DNA of 64,000 bases from positions 1-64,000 of the forward strand of contig NZ_CAKKNA010000001.1 in the NCBI RefSeq assembly GCF_918741275.1, in the 5' to 3' direction. Shown here one piece after another: positions 50,960 through 59,655 of this stretch (position 1 is the stretch's first letter; each line of letters opens with the position of its first letter). The stretch comes from Bacillus sp. CECT 9360 (GTDB taxonomy: Bacteria > Bacillota > Bacilli > Bacillales > DSM-1321). The notes beneath the pieces are model-generated. The model was not told where the DNA came from. It did no database searches and saw only the letters and a list, made by a program, of their open reading frames with translations. The position numbers were made by a program, and so were the translations under genes.

Positions 50960-51919
50960 TTATTTTTCATCAGTAAGTGAATGCGTAGGGAAATGCGGCA
51001 AAATCTCTTCACCAAGTTCAAGGATGACGTCTTCCGGCGGACGCTTAGAGAAATACAAGACAAATGAAAGGTGATTGACGCCGATTGCTTGGAATTGGTG
51101 AAGCAGCTCCAATAAATATTTTCGTCCGACATGAAAACCTAATGGAATGGTGACGGGAGGTGCATCGGGATTTTCAGATAAGTCGATAAATAACGACTGA
51201 GTAAACGGTTTGAATACACCCGGAGATTTTTCTTCGACCATTGCGCGGTAATCTCTGATTAACATCGTTTGTTGCTGGAGGCTTCTGGGATATTGGAACC
51301 AACCATCGCCATGCTCGGCAATCCATTCCATCGACTGGCGGCTGAAGCCCGTTGCCATTAGTGGAACCGGTGAATTAGGTTGGGGGATCAATCTTGTGAC
51401 TGTTCCATCTATAACACCATGATCGGAATGAATGGTCGGACTTTCTTCCTTCAGCAATCGGTCAATGGTCTCGAAATTCTCTTTAAAAAGGTGTCCACTA
51501 TCTTCTTTATCAATTCCCAGAGCTGTAAAATCCTTTGCCCGATCACCAGATCCGACACCAAGGATGAGGCGATCCGGAAACAAGCGGTGTATCGAAAGGG
51601 CTTCCTTAGCGACGCGAACCGGATGGCGTAAGGGAAGGACGACGCTAGAAGTTCCTAATGCTATTTGCTTAGTGTGAGCCGCAAGATACGTTAAATAGAT
51701 CCAGACATCATACATTTGGCCATTATCATCAATAGTAAGATCCTGCATCGTAACATCCCGTAGCCAGAGTGCTGCAAAACCAAAATCTTCAATCGTACGG
51801 GCGAGCTGCAATTGATTTTCCATTCTTGGCATTTTGGACATTCTTTCAGTCGGGATCGAAAAGCCGAGTGTCATTTTATCTTGTTGATACAGTCTTTGAA
51901 ATGCTCGGTGTTCTAGCAT
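50960..51919 (-). CDS. Luciferase-like (LLM-class) flavin oxidoreductase
   Basis: A 319-residue F420/FMN-type TIM-barrel protein. Seen: TLGFSIPTERMSKMPRMENQ start, FGFAALWLRDVTM (strand 2), IALGTSSVVLPLRHPVRVAK (strand 4 region with cofactor loop), RLILGVGSGDRAKDFTALGI and VPLMATGFSRQSMEWIAEHGDGWFQYPR. It probably uses FMN; the substrate is unknown. The start at 51919 follows AAGGAGGG; the frame open from 51943 includes the site itself. It is transcribed away from the SDR gene. Confidence 0.85.
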   Translation of the reverse strand: MLEHRAFQRLYQQDKMTLGFSIPTERMSKMPRMENQLQLARTIEDFGFAALWLRDVTMQDLTIDDNGQMYDVWIYLTYLAAHTKQIALGTSSVVLPLRHPVRVAKEALSIHRLFPDRLILGVGSGDRAKDFTALGIDKEDSGHLFKENFETIDRLLKEESPTIHSDHGVIDGTVTRLIPQPNSPVPLMATGFSRQSMEWIAEHGDGWFQYPRSLQQQTMLIRDYRAMVEEKSPGVFKPFTQSLFIDLSENPDAPPVTIPLGFHVGRKYLLELLHQFQAIGVNHLSFVLYFSKRPPEDVILELGEEILPHFPTHSLTDEK

Positions 51920-52104
51920 GCCGGACAAACCCTCCTTCGTCATGAGCCTTATTTATTTTTATCATCTTCAATATTATTGAAAAATAATAATATACCGATG
52001 TTATGTTTTAACAGCGATAAAGTCAAAAGATTGATTTCATTAGATACCACAAATGAATGGTGCTTGTGAGCCTTCTTTGTTATAAAAGAAGGAGGGGGGA
52101 TAAT

Positions 52105-52944
52105 ATGGGAATTCAAATTGCAATTGTCACCGGTTCATCAAGCGGTTTTGGGTTTTTGACATCGCTTGAATTAGCTAGACGGGGATTTCAGGTGATCGCT
52201 ACGATGCGGAATCTTCAAAAAGGAGAGATATTAACGAAGAAAGCAAAGGAATTGGGAATAGAGCGTAACATCGAAATTCATGAGCTTGACGTAACATCAG
52301 AAGCGTCCATTCAAAGTTTGAAGAGATTATTAGAATCGCTCGGGCGGTTGGATGTACTTGTTAATAACGCCGGCTATGCCGGTGCTGGTTTTGTCGAGGA
52401 AATTCCGGTCGCTGAATATAGACAACAATTCGAAACCAATCTGTTTGGCTTGATAGCCGTTACACAGGCAGTTTTACCGCTGATGCGTGAGCAAGGAAAT
52501 GGAAACATCATCAATATAAGCAGCATCAGCGGCAGAATCGGTTTTCCAGGGATGTCCCCTTATGTTGCTTCCAAATACGCCCTCGAGGGATGGAGCGAAT
52601 GTCTTCGGCTTGAAATGAAACCACTTGGAATCAATGTAGCCCTAGTCGAACCAGGTTCTTATCAGACCAACATTTGGTCAACAGGAAAACAAGTAACTGA
52701 GAGATCCCTGCAGGTAGATTCGCCCTACTTTGAATGGATGGGAAAATTAGAAGACCACCTGCTGAAAAGCGAGCCTCAATACGGAAATCCACAGGAAGTT
52801 GCCAATAAGGTAGCTGATCTCTCACAGCTAAATGATATGACGCTCAGGCACCCAGTCGGGAAAGGAGTGAAACTAAGCATCAGGCTAAAAAACTCACTAC
52901 CATGGAGATCATGGGAGAAGGCTGTATTAAAAAGGTTGAATTAA
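52105..52944 (+). CDS. Short-chain dehydrogenase/reductase
   Basis: A 279-residue classical SDR. NAD(P) motif TGSSSGFG at 9-16, NNAGYAGAG (about 88), catalytic Ser in INISSISG, Y-x-x-x-K in PYVASKYALEG. The C-terminal extension is that of 11-beta-HSD/retinol-type SDRs. The ATG at 52105 follows AAGGAGG; the longer frame lacks a site. Divergent from the LLM oxidoreductase gene with a 185-bp shared upstream region, so the two may be co-regulated. Confidence 0.88.
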   Translation: MGIQIAIVTGSSSGFGFLTSLELARRGFQVIATMRNLQKGEILTKKAKELGIERNIEIHELDVTSEASIQSLKRLLESLGRLDVLVNNAGYAGAGFVEEIPVAEYRQQFETNLFGLIAVTQAVLPLMREQGNGNIINISSISGRIGFPGMSPYVASKYALEGWSECLRLEMKPLGINVALVEPGSYQTNIWSTGKQVTERSLQVDSPYFEWMGKLEDHLLKSEPQYGNPQEVANKVADLSQLNDMTLRHPVGKGVKLSIRLKNSLPWRSWEKAVLKRLN

Positions 52945-52964
52945 TTAAGTGATAAGAAACAATC

Positions 52965-53136
52965 AAAATGGGTGTTGGATGAGTGTGAGATACATATACA
53001 GCTTAAAAGGGAAGCCGTGAAAGTCCGGGTCGGTTCCCGCCACTTAAATCGGAGTAGCATTCAGGAGGTCACTGTTTTATGAAACAGGAAGACGAAGGAT
53101 GCGATGTTGATGAGTCAGGAGACCTGCCTGTTTATA
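52965..53136 (+). promoter_or_regulatory. Cobalamin (B12) riboswitch
   Basis: The core reads AAAAGGGAAGCCGTGAAAGT, CCGGGTCGGTTCCCGCCACT, CGGAG, CACTG, GATGAGTCAGGAGACCTGCC; the last part includes the B12 box (consensus AGYCMGGAGACCKGCC). It ends in CTGCCTGTTTA. The aptamer looks intact. The gene it should control is the MetE-like pseudogene beginning about 30 bases later. Confidence 0.85.
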
Positions 53137-53149
53137 CAAGACATGAAGC

Positions 53150-53709
53150 CTACGGGAATATAGGGTGTGTGCTTTCCGGGGACATATTGAAGAGGAAGTT
53201 TATCCGAATCAAGATGAACTTTTTGATGATATCAGCGTTGCTTATCAAAAAACGATCCAGGCATTCTATGATGCAGGCTGCCGCTACTTGCAATTAGACG
53301 ATACTTCCTGGTCAGTATTCTTCTCGGAAACAGGCAGGGAACAGATCACTTAAAAAGGGCAGGATCCTGACAAACTGGCAAAGCTATTTGTGAGAGGAAT
53401 CAATGAATCTATTATAAACAAGCCGGAAGATATGATCATTACGATGCACATAAGCAGGGGGAACTTTAAATCTACTTACGTGGCCTCCGGAGGCTATGAA
53501 AGTGTGTCCGAAATCATCTTTGGCGGGCTCGATGACGAGCGTTCAGGCGGTTTTGAACCATTGCGGCATGTGAACAGAAGCATCTGCAGCTTGTATAAGG
53601 CTTAATCACTTCCAAGTTCGGTGATTTGGAAAAACCGGAGAATGTGAAAGCTAGATTCGAAAAAGCCAGCCAATACGTGAGCATGGACCAGCGGGCTGTT
53701 TGGAAGTAA
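53150..53709 (+). pseudogene. Cobalamin-independent methionine synthase-like (MetE C-domain/YxjG type) pseudogene
   Basis: Pieces of the family are seen in order: HIEEEVYPNQDELFDDISVA, AFYDAGCRYLQLDDTSW (substrate/zinc region), an in-frame TAA (53351-53353), then KPEDMIITMHISRGNFKSTY, GGYESVSEIIFG, a deletion, DDERSGGFEPLRHVNR, a frameshift, then GLITSKFGDLEKPENVKARF and a natural-looking end WK plus TAA (53709). The first half of the domain is missing. A B12 riboswitch upstream fits: repression of a B12-independent enzyme when cobalamin is plentiful. Confidence 0.8.
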
Positions 53710-53795
53710 ACATCTATTTTTTTATTTATTAAATTTTTATTTATTTCTCATTTTTCCTCAACAACAAATCTGTAAAAAAATAGTTTTCTACTATA

Positions 53796-53849
53796 AAAAA
53801 ACACCCCCATAATCGGATTCTATTTTCGATTATAGGGGTGTTTTTTTTT
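53796..53849 (+). terminator. Strong terminator
   Basis: AAAACACCCC-ATAATCG pairs with CGATTATAGGGGTGTTTT around GATTCTATTTT, followed by T9. Confidence 0.85.
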
Positions 53850-54154
53850 CAATAATAACCTTTACTGTTAGGCCAAAACTTGGCTTATATCTTGATTGAA
53901 CTATTTTACAGCAAACTCTCTAACATAGTTCTCTATCCTCAATTCTAACAATAATCAACAAGATAAAAGAGAACTTTAAATACGAATTGGGATATCAAAA
54001 TTCTATTTATTTTGAAGAGGGAAAAATTGATCAATTAGTTTTTATAGGTGAAATTGATGTAAAGGTAGAAATTCACTTAAGAGATTAAAAAAGTATTGTA
54101 AAAAAACTAATTTTAATAAAATATTTTGAATAGAATTTATTTTCAGAATTATCA

Positions 54155-54182
54155 TTGACAATTGATTAATATTAAATATAAT
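54155..54182 (+). promoter_or_regulatory. Sigma-A promoter of the TRAP cluster
   Basis: Perfect TTGACA (54155-54160), 16-base spacer, perfect TATAAT (54177-54182). Confidence 0.75.
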
Positions 54183-54211
54183 AATGCTTAGGTTCTTCAT
54201 TATCAAATCGA

Positions 54212-54228
54212 GTTTTATAATATAAAAC
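54212..54228. promoter_or_regulatory. AT-rich palindrome, candidate IclR operator
   Basis: GTTTTATA-A-TATAAAAC, a perfect 17-bp palindrome about 24 bp downstream of the predicted transcription start. The IclR-family gene closes the cluster at 63281. Link is by position only. Confidence 0.4.
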
Positions 54229-54296
54229 AAGTTTGGTAGTTTCAAGGACTAAAACTACTATAAAACTATCTAAGAGCAAATTTTTTTGCAATCATA

Positions 54297-54310
54297 TGTA
54301 ATCGCTTTCA
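54297..54310 (+). promoter_or_regulatory. Catabolite-responsive element (cre)
   Basis: TGTAATCGCTTTCA matches the cre consensus TGWNANCGNTNWCA at every position and lies 36 bp upstream of the first gene, downstream of the promoter, in a CcpA road-block position. Confidence 0.65.
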
Positions 54311-54346
54311 AATTTAAGAAGTAATGAAAACAAGGGGGTAATTAAT

Positions 54347-55375
54347 TTGAGGAAAAGAAAGTTCTTGGGGGTTGTATCCAGTATAGCTATCGCAAGTTCA
54401 TTATTTTTAGCGGGTTGCGGCGGTGGAAGTTCAGAAGAAAGTTCAGGTGGTAAGGCGAAGGCTAAAACCATAAAGGTTGCTCACTATTTTGCTGAGGATC
54501 ATCCCCAAAATCTAGCATTGAAAGAAAAGTTTAAAAAGATGGTGGAAGAAGAGAGTAATGGGGAGTTAAAAGTAGAAATTTTTGCGAATAGTACTTTAGG
54601 TGCTGAAAAAGAGTTTTATGACGGGGTAAGGAACGGCACAATTGAAATGGGGATTCCAGGTTTAATTATGCAATCGGATATACCAAAGATGGGTGTTCCA
54701 GAATGGCCGTTTCTTTTCAGAGATTTTGAACACGTAAAGTCTGTACTCAATGGTCCTATCGGCGAAGAACTGACGGAAGATATGGAACCTATGCACGGCG
54801 TAAAACCGCTTGCTTGGAGTGCTAATGGCTTCAGGATGATCTCAAGTAATAAAACTATTGAAAATATGAAAGATTTAGAAGGTTTACGACTTAGATTGCC
54901 TAATATCCCCAACTATATAAAGCTAGGAGAAGCACTTGGAACAAATGTTTCACCAATGCCGATATCAGAAGTATTTACTGCTCTTGAACAAAAAGTTGTT
55001 GACGGTCAGGATAACCCGATTGCCACTCTAAGACAATCAGGATGGTATGAAGTCCAAAGCGATGTACTAGAATCAAAACATATGTTTAGTCCAAATCTTT
55101 ATATCATAAACAAAAAGTTTTGGGATGGCTTGACAAAGGAACAACAAAAAATCATAGAAACTGCCTCCAAAGAAGCGGCAGCTTATGAATTTGAACTACT
55201 GGAAAAAAGCTATGAAGAAGATAAGAAATTTTTACAAGAAAATGGAGTAAAGTTCACTGAACCTAGCGAAAAATTCATGAAAGATATGCAGAAAACATCT
55301 GAACCTTTATACCAACAAATTTTCAAAGAGAATGACTGGGCTGAAGAGCTGTATAAAAAAATTAACGAAGAATGA
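54347..55375 (+). CDS. dctP: TRAP transporter solute-binding lipoprotein (DctP family)
   Basis: A 342-residue periplasmic-type receptor anchored as a lipoprotein (lipobox LFLAGC, C24). DctP features: KVAHYFAEDHPQNLALKEKF, VEIFANSTLGAEKEFYDGVR, GIPGLIMQ, the LRLPNIPNY motif with the carboxylate-binding Arg, and FTALEQKVVDGQDNPIATL. It binds an organic acid for uptake by DctQM using ion gradients. TTG start after AGGGGG. It heads the cluster; a second receptor lies at 57292. Confidence 0.9.
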   Translation: MRKRKFLGVVSSIAIASSLFLAGCGGGSSEESSGGKAKAKTIKVAHYFAEDHPQNLALKEKFKKMVEEESNGELKVEIFANSTLGAEKEFYDGVRNGTIEMGIPGLIMQSDIPKMGVPEWPFLFRDFEHVKSVLNGPIGEELTEDMEPMHGVKPLAWSANGFRMISSNKTIENMKDLEGLRLRLPNIPNYIKLGEALGTNVSPMPISEVFTALEQKVVDGQDNPIATLRQSGWYEVQSDVLESKHMFSPNLYIINKKFWDGLTKEQQKIIETASKEAAAYEFELLEKSYEEDKKFLQENGVKFTEPSEKFMKDMQKTSEPLYQQIFKENDWAEELYKKINEE

Positions 55376-55402
55376 CGACTGATTATAAAAGGAGGAAATG
55401 TA

Positions 55403-55957
55403 GTGGCAAAAATATCAGCATTCTTAGAAAATCTATTAAATATTATACTTGCTTCCGCACTAGCTATTATGGTCATTCTCGTTTTTGGAAACGTAGTTCT
55501 CCGCTACTTCTTTAATTCTGGTATTACATGGTCTGAGGAAATGTCTCGTTACTTATTTGTTTGGCTCACTTTTTTAGGTGCAATAGGAGCTTATCAAAAT
55601 AAGGAACATCTAGGTGTTGATATGGTGGTAAAACGCCTATCAAAAAGAATGAAAAAAATTGTACTAGTTATTAGCGACTTATTAATATTATTTGTACTCC
55701 TACTAATCCTGGATGGCAGCTGGAAGATGACGATGCTCAACTTACATAGTGTTACACCTGCTGTTGGCATGCCACTATCCTTTGTTTATGGTACTGGAAT
55801 ACTAGTAAGCGTTTCGATGGGGATCATCACAATCAATAATATATACCGAATCATTTTTAACAAAATTTCGGATGACGAGTTGATTATGATTAATGATTCA
55901 GAAGAAATGATAACCATGCATGATGGAAACCTAGGGAAGGGGGAAAAACAAGCATGA
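55403..55957 (+). CDS. dctQ: TRAP transporter small permease (DctQ)
   Basis: A 184-residue protein with four membrane helices (about 10-32, 48-65, 90-110, 130-150) and the DctQ motifs NVVLRYFFNSGITWSEEMSR and FVWLTFLGAIGAYQNKEHLG. GTG start after AGGAGG. A 30-residue acidic cytoplasmic tail is longer than usual. Its stop overlaps the dctM start (ATGA), so the two permease genes are coupled. Confidence 0.9.
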   Translation: MAKISAFLENLLNIILASALAIMVILVFGNVVLRYFFNSGITWSEEMSRYLFVWLTFLGAIGAYQNKEHLGVDMVVKRLSKRMKKIVLVISDLLILFVLLLILDGSWKMTMLNLHSVTPAVGMPLSFVYGTGILVSVSMGIITINNIYRIIFNKISDDELIMINDSEEMITMHDGNLGKGEKQA

Positions 55958-57231
55958 TAGGAGTATTTGTTGGCTCATTACTTGGAGCAATGGCTTTTGG
56001 GATGCCGATTGCCTTTGCATTGCTGATTAGCAGCGTTGCTTTAATGTACTTCTTGGGGATTTTCGACAGCCAAATTATCGCACAGAACTTGATTACCGGT
56101 GCTGATAATTTTCCTCTCATGGCAATCCCTTTTTTCATGCTGGCAGGAGAGTTAATGAATGCAGGTGGACTGTCCAGGCGTATTGTTGAAATGGCTATGA
56201 CAATGGTCGGGCATATACGAGGAGGACTTGGATATGTTGCGATTATTGCGAGTGTATTATTTGCAAGTTTGTCAGGTTCTGCAGTTGCAGACACGGCAGC
56301 CTTAGGAGCGATATTGATTCCTATGATGGTGAAAAGCGGTTATGAAGTTAATCGTTCCAGCGGATTAATTGCAGCGGGTGGAATTATTGCGCCTATCATT
56401 CCGCCAAGTATTGGATTTATTATTTTCGGTGTAGCAAGTGGCGTCTCCATTACTAAGCTTTTTATGGCCGGTATTGTTCCTGGTCTTTTGCTGGCAGTTG
56501 GATTAACGGTTACTTGGGCAATTGTGGCAAGGAAGGATAAAGTAAAAGTCCAACCTAGAAAATCATTTAAAGAAATCTTTATATCGATTCGACAAGGCAT
56601 ATGGGCACTTTTTCTTCCTGCCATTATTATCGGAGGATTGAAATTTGGACTTTTCACACCAACCGAGGCTGCTGTAGTAGCTGCCGTTTATGCATTGTTT
56701 GTTGGTTTGGTTATATACCGTGAATTGAAAGTTAAAGATTTATTTAGAGTGTTTGTACATGCTGGGAAAATGACAAGTGTGGTTATGTTCCTTGTTGCAG
56801 CTGCTCTGGTCTCGTCATGGCTTATTACGGTAGCTAATTTGCCAAATGAAGTGATTGGTTTATTGGAACCATTTATGGAACATCCTTTGCTGCTCCTTAT
56901 AGCGATCAACTTGTTAGTCATCTTAATAGGGACGGCAATGGATATGACACCGACAATTCTTATTCTTACACCTGTTTTAATGCCGATTGTAGAACATGCA
57001 GGCATCGACCCCGTTTACTTTGGAGTTCTGTTTATTCTTAACAATGCAATAGGGTTGCTTACACCGCCTGTTGGAACCGTATTAAATGTAATGTGTGGGA
57101 TAAGCAAAATTAGTATGGAAGACATAATGAAAGGAATATGGCCGTTTCTCCTGGTTGAAGTGATTGTATTGATTTTATTAATCGTCTTTCCTTCTCTAGT
57201 AATGGTACCTCTTGAGTGGTTTACCGCATGA
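55954..57231 (+). CDS. dctM: TRAP transporter large permease (DctM)
   Basis: A 425-residue protein with about twelve helices. Hallmarks: GMPIAFALLISSVALMYFLG, NFPLMAIPFFMLAGELMNAG, ASLSGSAVADTAALGAILIP, GIIAPIIPPSIGFIIFGVAS and GTAMDMTPTILILTPVLMPI. Forms the translocating elevator with DctQ. The start overlaps the dctQ stop by four bases, with a GGAAGGGGG site inside dctQ. A second binding protein gene follows 60 bp later. Confidence 0.92.
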   Translation: MIGVFVGSLLGAMAFGMPIAFALLISSVALMYFLGIFDSQIIAQNLITGADNFPLMAIPFFMLAGELMNAGGLSRRIVEMAMTMVGHIRGGLGYVAIIASVLFASLSGSAVADTAALGAILIPMMVKSGYEVNRSSGLIAAGGIIAPIIPPSIGFIIFGVASGVSITKLFMAGIVPGLLLAVGLTVTWAIVARKDKVKVQPRKSFKEIFISIRQGIWALFLPAIIIGGLKFGLFTPTEAAVVAAVYALFVGLVIYRELKVKDLFRVFVHAGKMTSVVMFLVAAALVSSWLITVANLPNEVIGLLEPFMEHPLLLLIAINLLVILIGTAMDMTPTILILTPVLMPIVEHAGIDPVYFGVLFILNNAIGLLTPPVGTVLNVMCGISKISMEDIMKGIWPFLLVEVIVLILLIVFPSLVMVPLEWFTA

Positions 57232-57291
57232 TCTTAGAAGTTCAGCAGGAAGAAAATTCATAAACTAAAATAATTTGCAGGAGGAAGAAAA

Positions 57292-58344
57292 ATGAAAAAA
57301 TGGATGAAACGTATGGCGATAGGAATCATGTTGCCAGGAGTCTTGGTACTAAGCGCGTGTGGAAATGATGGCGATAGCACCACAACTGCCAATTCAGCTG
57401 GTGACGGGATAAAGGAAAGGACTATTAAAACAGGCATTGGAAACAGTGAAGCTCATCCGCAAGGCCAGGGGATGAATAAATTCAAAGAACTTGTCGAAGA
57501 GAAAAGCGGCGGGAAAATGAAAGTACAAAACTTTTTCGATGCTACTCTTGGAGATGATTTAAAAATGACAGAAGCACTCCAAGCGGGACTTCAGGAAGTT
57601 ACGACACCTTCCACTTCACCTCTCGTGGGGATGGTTCCGGAATATGGCATGTTAGATTTTCCTTTTATATTTAACACCGAGGAAGAAGCGGATGCCATTC
57701 TTGATGGAAAAGTAGGCAAGCAACTCCTTGACAGATTGCCGGAACAGGGGCTAGTAGGACTTGGATACTGGGAGAACGGATTCCGCCAATTAACCAACAG
57801 TAAGCATCCAGTCAAAACAGCGGAAGATTTTAAAGGGTTAAAGGTTCGTACTATGCAAAATGAAGTTCATTTAGATGCATTCGAAAAATTAGGAGCAAAC
57901 CCAACACCAATGGCTTTTTCTGAAGTATTTACGGCGCTAGAGAGTGGAACGGTAGATGGACAAGAAAATCCGCTGCCAACAATCGTAACTCAAAAATATA
58001 ATGAGGTTCAATCTCATTTAAGCCTTACAAAACACGTATATACGCCATTCGTTTTCCTAGTCAGCAAAAAGTTCTGGGATAGCCTGTCTGAAGAAGAGCA
58101 GAAAGTTATGCGGGAAGCAGCTGAAGAAGCAGGAAAGTACCAACGTGATTTAAACCGTAGCGAAAATGAAAAAGCCATTAAAGAACTTGAAAAAGCAGGC
58201 ATGAAAATAAACGAAGTATCGGATGAAGAACGGAAAAAAATGAATGAAATTATTCAGCCCGTAAATGATAAATTTGCTGAAAAAATTGGCGTAAACCTTG
58301 TTGATGAAATGATGACTGAACTGGATAAAGTACGTGAAAAGTAA
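57292..58344 (+). CDS. dctP: Second TRAP solute-binding lipoprotein (DctP family)
   Basis: A 350-residue lipoprotein (lipobox L-S-A-C, C23). DctP family with EAHPQGQGMNKFKELVEEKS, VQNFFDATLGDDLKMTEALQ, WENGFRQLTNSKHPVKTAED, FKGLKVRTMQ (Arg motif) and FTALESGTVDGQENPLPTIV. Only moderately similar to the receptor at 54347, so it may present a different acid to the same permease. AGGAGG precedes the ATG. Confidence 0.9.
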   Translation: MKKWMKRMAIGIMLPGVLVLSACGNDGDSTTTANSAGDGIKERTIKTGIGNSEAHPQGQGMNKFKELVEEKSGGKMKVQNFFDATLGDDLKMTEALQAGLQEVTTPSTSPLVGMVPEYGMLDFPFIFNTEEEADAILDGKVGKQLLDRLPEQGLVGLGYWENGFRQLTNSKHPVKTAEDFKGLKVRTMQNEVHLDAFEKLGANPTPMAFSEVFTALESGTVDGQENPLPTIVTQKYNEVQSHLSLTKHVYTPFVFLVSKKFWDSLSEEEQKVMREAAEEAGKYQRDLNRSENEKAIKELEKAGMKINEVSDEERKKMNEIIQPVNDKFAEKIGVNLVDEMMTELDKVREK

Positions 58345-58369
58345 TATAAACCTTTGGTGAGGAGTAATA

Positions 58370-59623
58370 ATGATGGATATCATCTCACAACTACTGCAAG
58401 GAGTTAGTTTGCCGGAAATGATAAAGATTAGGCAAAAGTTCAATGCGCCCGAACTGGCTGATACAGCTAGAGAGGTTCACACCGCAATAAAAGAGGGTGA
58501 CGTGCTCTCCAGGGTTTCTCCTGGAGACCGCGTTGCCATTGCAGTGGGGAGCAGAGGGGTGGCGGATATCGCGATTATAACCCGCGAGACAGTCAACGCG
58601 ATTAAGAGTGTCGGAGGAGAGCCCTTTATTGTTCCTGCAATGGGAAGTCACGGAGGTGCCACTGCTGAAGGTCAAATTGACGTTCTTTTGCAGCTTGGTG
58701 TGACAGAAGAGACAGTTGGGGCTCCAATCTGCTCATCAATGGAAGTAGTCAAATTAGGTGAGTTGCCTAATGGGTTGCCAGTGTACATTGATAAGTTTGC
58801 TTACGAGTCAGATAAAATTGTCGTAATCAATAGAATAAAACCTCACACAGCTTTTAGAGGTCCCGTGGAAAGCGGACTGATGAAAATGATTACGATCGGC
58901 TTGGGGAAACAAAAGGGTGCAGAAGCCGCTCATGCATTCAGCTTTAAGTATATGGCTGAACATGTTTTGGAAATGACGAAGATCACCATGAAGAAAACGC
59001 CAATTATTTTTGGGGTGGCAACTTTGGAAAATGCATATGACCGCCCGGCGAAAATTGTTGCAGTCCCGGCAGAGAAAATCGAAGAGATGGAGCCGGAATT
59101 GTTGAGAGAAGCCAAATCTTATATGCCGAAAATCTATTTTGACTCCATTGATGTCCTGATTGTTGATGAGTTGGGAAAAGATATTTCCGGTGATGGGATG
59201 GATCCTAATATTACAGGGAGGTACGCCACTCCATATGCCAGTGGAGGACCGGAAATTACCCGAATAGTCGTTCTTGGATTGACTGAAAAAACGCATGGGA
59301 ATGCTAATGGAATCGGGATGGCGGACATGACCACAAAAGCTGTAATGGATGAAATTTCCTGGGAGAAAGGATATGCAAATGCGCTCACCAGCACTGTTAC
59401 TGCCGTAGTTAAGCTTCCCATGGTGTTGGATACAGATGAATTGGCTGTAAAAGCAGCGATTAAAACCTGCAATGCCTTTGACCTGGAAAAAGCGAAAATA
59501 GTAAGAATAAAAAACACTTTAGAGATTGGAGAGATTTGGATTTCTGAAAGCTTACTGGCTCAGGCGAAGAAGATAGCAGATATTGAGATCTTATCTAATC
59601 CGTCTGAACTGATCCTGAATTAG
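58370..59623 (+). CDS. LarA-like (lactate racemase family) protein
   Basis: A 417-residue protein with the LarA_N/DUF2088-type fold: GDRVAIAVGSRGVADIAIIT, FIVPAMGSHGGATAEGQ, then VVINRIKPHTAFRGPVESGL and MKMITIGLGKQKGAEAAHAF. The characterised member, LarA, uses a nickel-pincer cofactor made by LarB, LarC and LarE; no such genes are seen here. GAGGAG precedes ATG ATG. In this transporter/dehydratase context it may racemise or epimerise a 2-hydroxy acid. Assignment to the broad family is firm, the reaction is not. Confidence 0.75.
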   Translation: MMDIISQLLQGVSLPEMIKIRQKFNAPELADTAREVHTAIKEGDVLSRVSPGDRVAIAVGSRGVADIAIITRETVNAIKSVGGEPFIVPAMGSHGGATAEGQIDVLLQLGVTEETVGAPICSSMEVVKLGELPNGLPVYIDKFAYESDKIVVINRIKPHTAFRGPVESGLMKMITIGLGKQKGAEAAHAFSFKYMAEHVLEMTKITMKKTPIIFGVATLENAYDRPAKIVAVPAEKIEEMEPELLREAKSYMPKIYFDSIDVLIVDELGKDISGDGMDPNITGRYATPYASGGPEITRIVVLGLTEKTHGNANGIGMADMTTKAVMDEISWEKGYANALTSTVTAVVKLPMVLDTDELAVKAAIKTCNAFDLEKAKIVRIKNTLEIGEIWISESLLAQAKKIADIEILSNPSELILN

Positions 59624-59655
59624 ATTTAAGTCTCTTTTTAAAAAGGAAATGGCTA

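Larger units (their letters stand above)
53710..54346. other. Intergenic region before the TRAP cluster
   Basis: About 640 bases. It contains a hairpin terminator (53796-53849), a possible orphan C-terminal ORF fragment (about 53925-54088, plus strand, containing KENFKYELGYQNSIYFEEGK, stop TAA at 54086), a sigma-A promoter at 54155, an AT-rich palindrome at 54212 and a cre site at 54297. The fragment has no start or ribosome site. Confidence 0.45.

Noticed and set aside
53079-53297. 72-codon ORF downstream of the SDR gene
   Set aside because: Its first half is the B12 riboswitch sequence and the rest is an out-of-frame reading of the MetE-like pseudogene.
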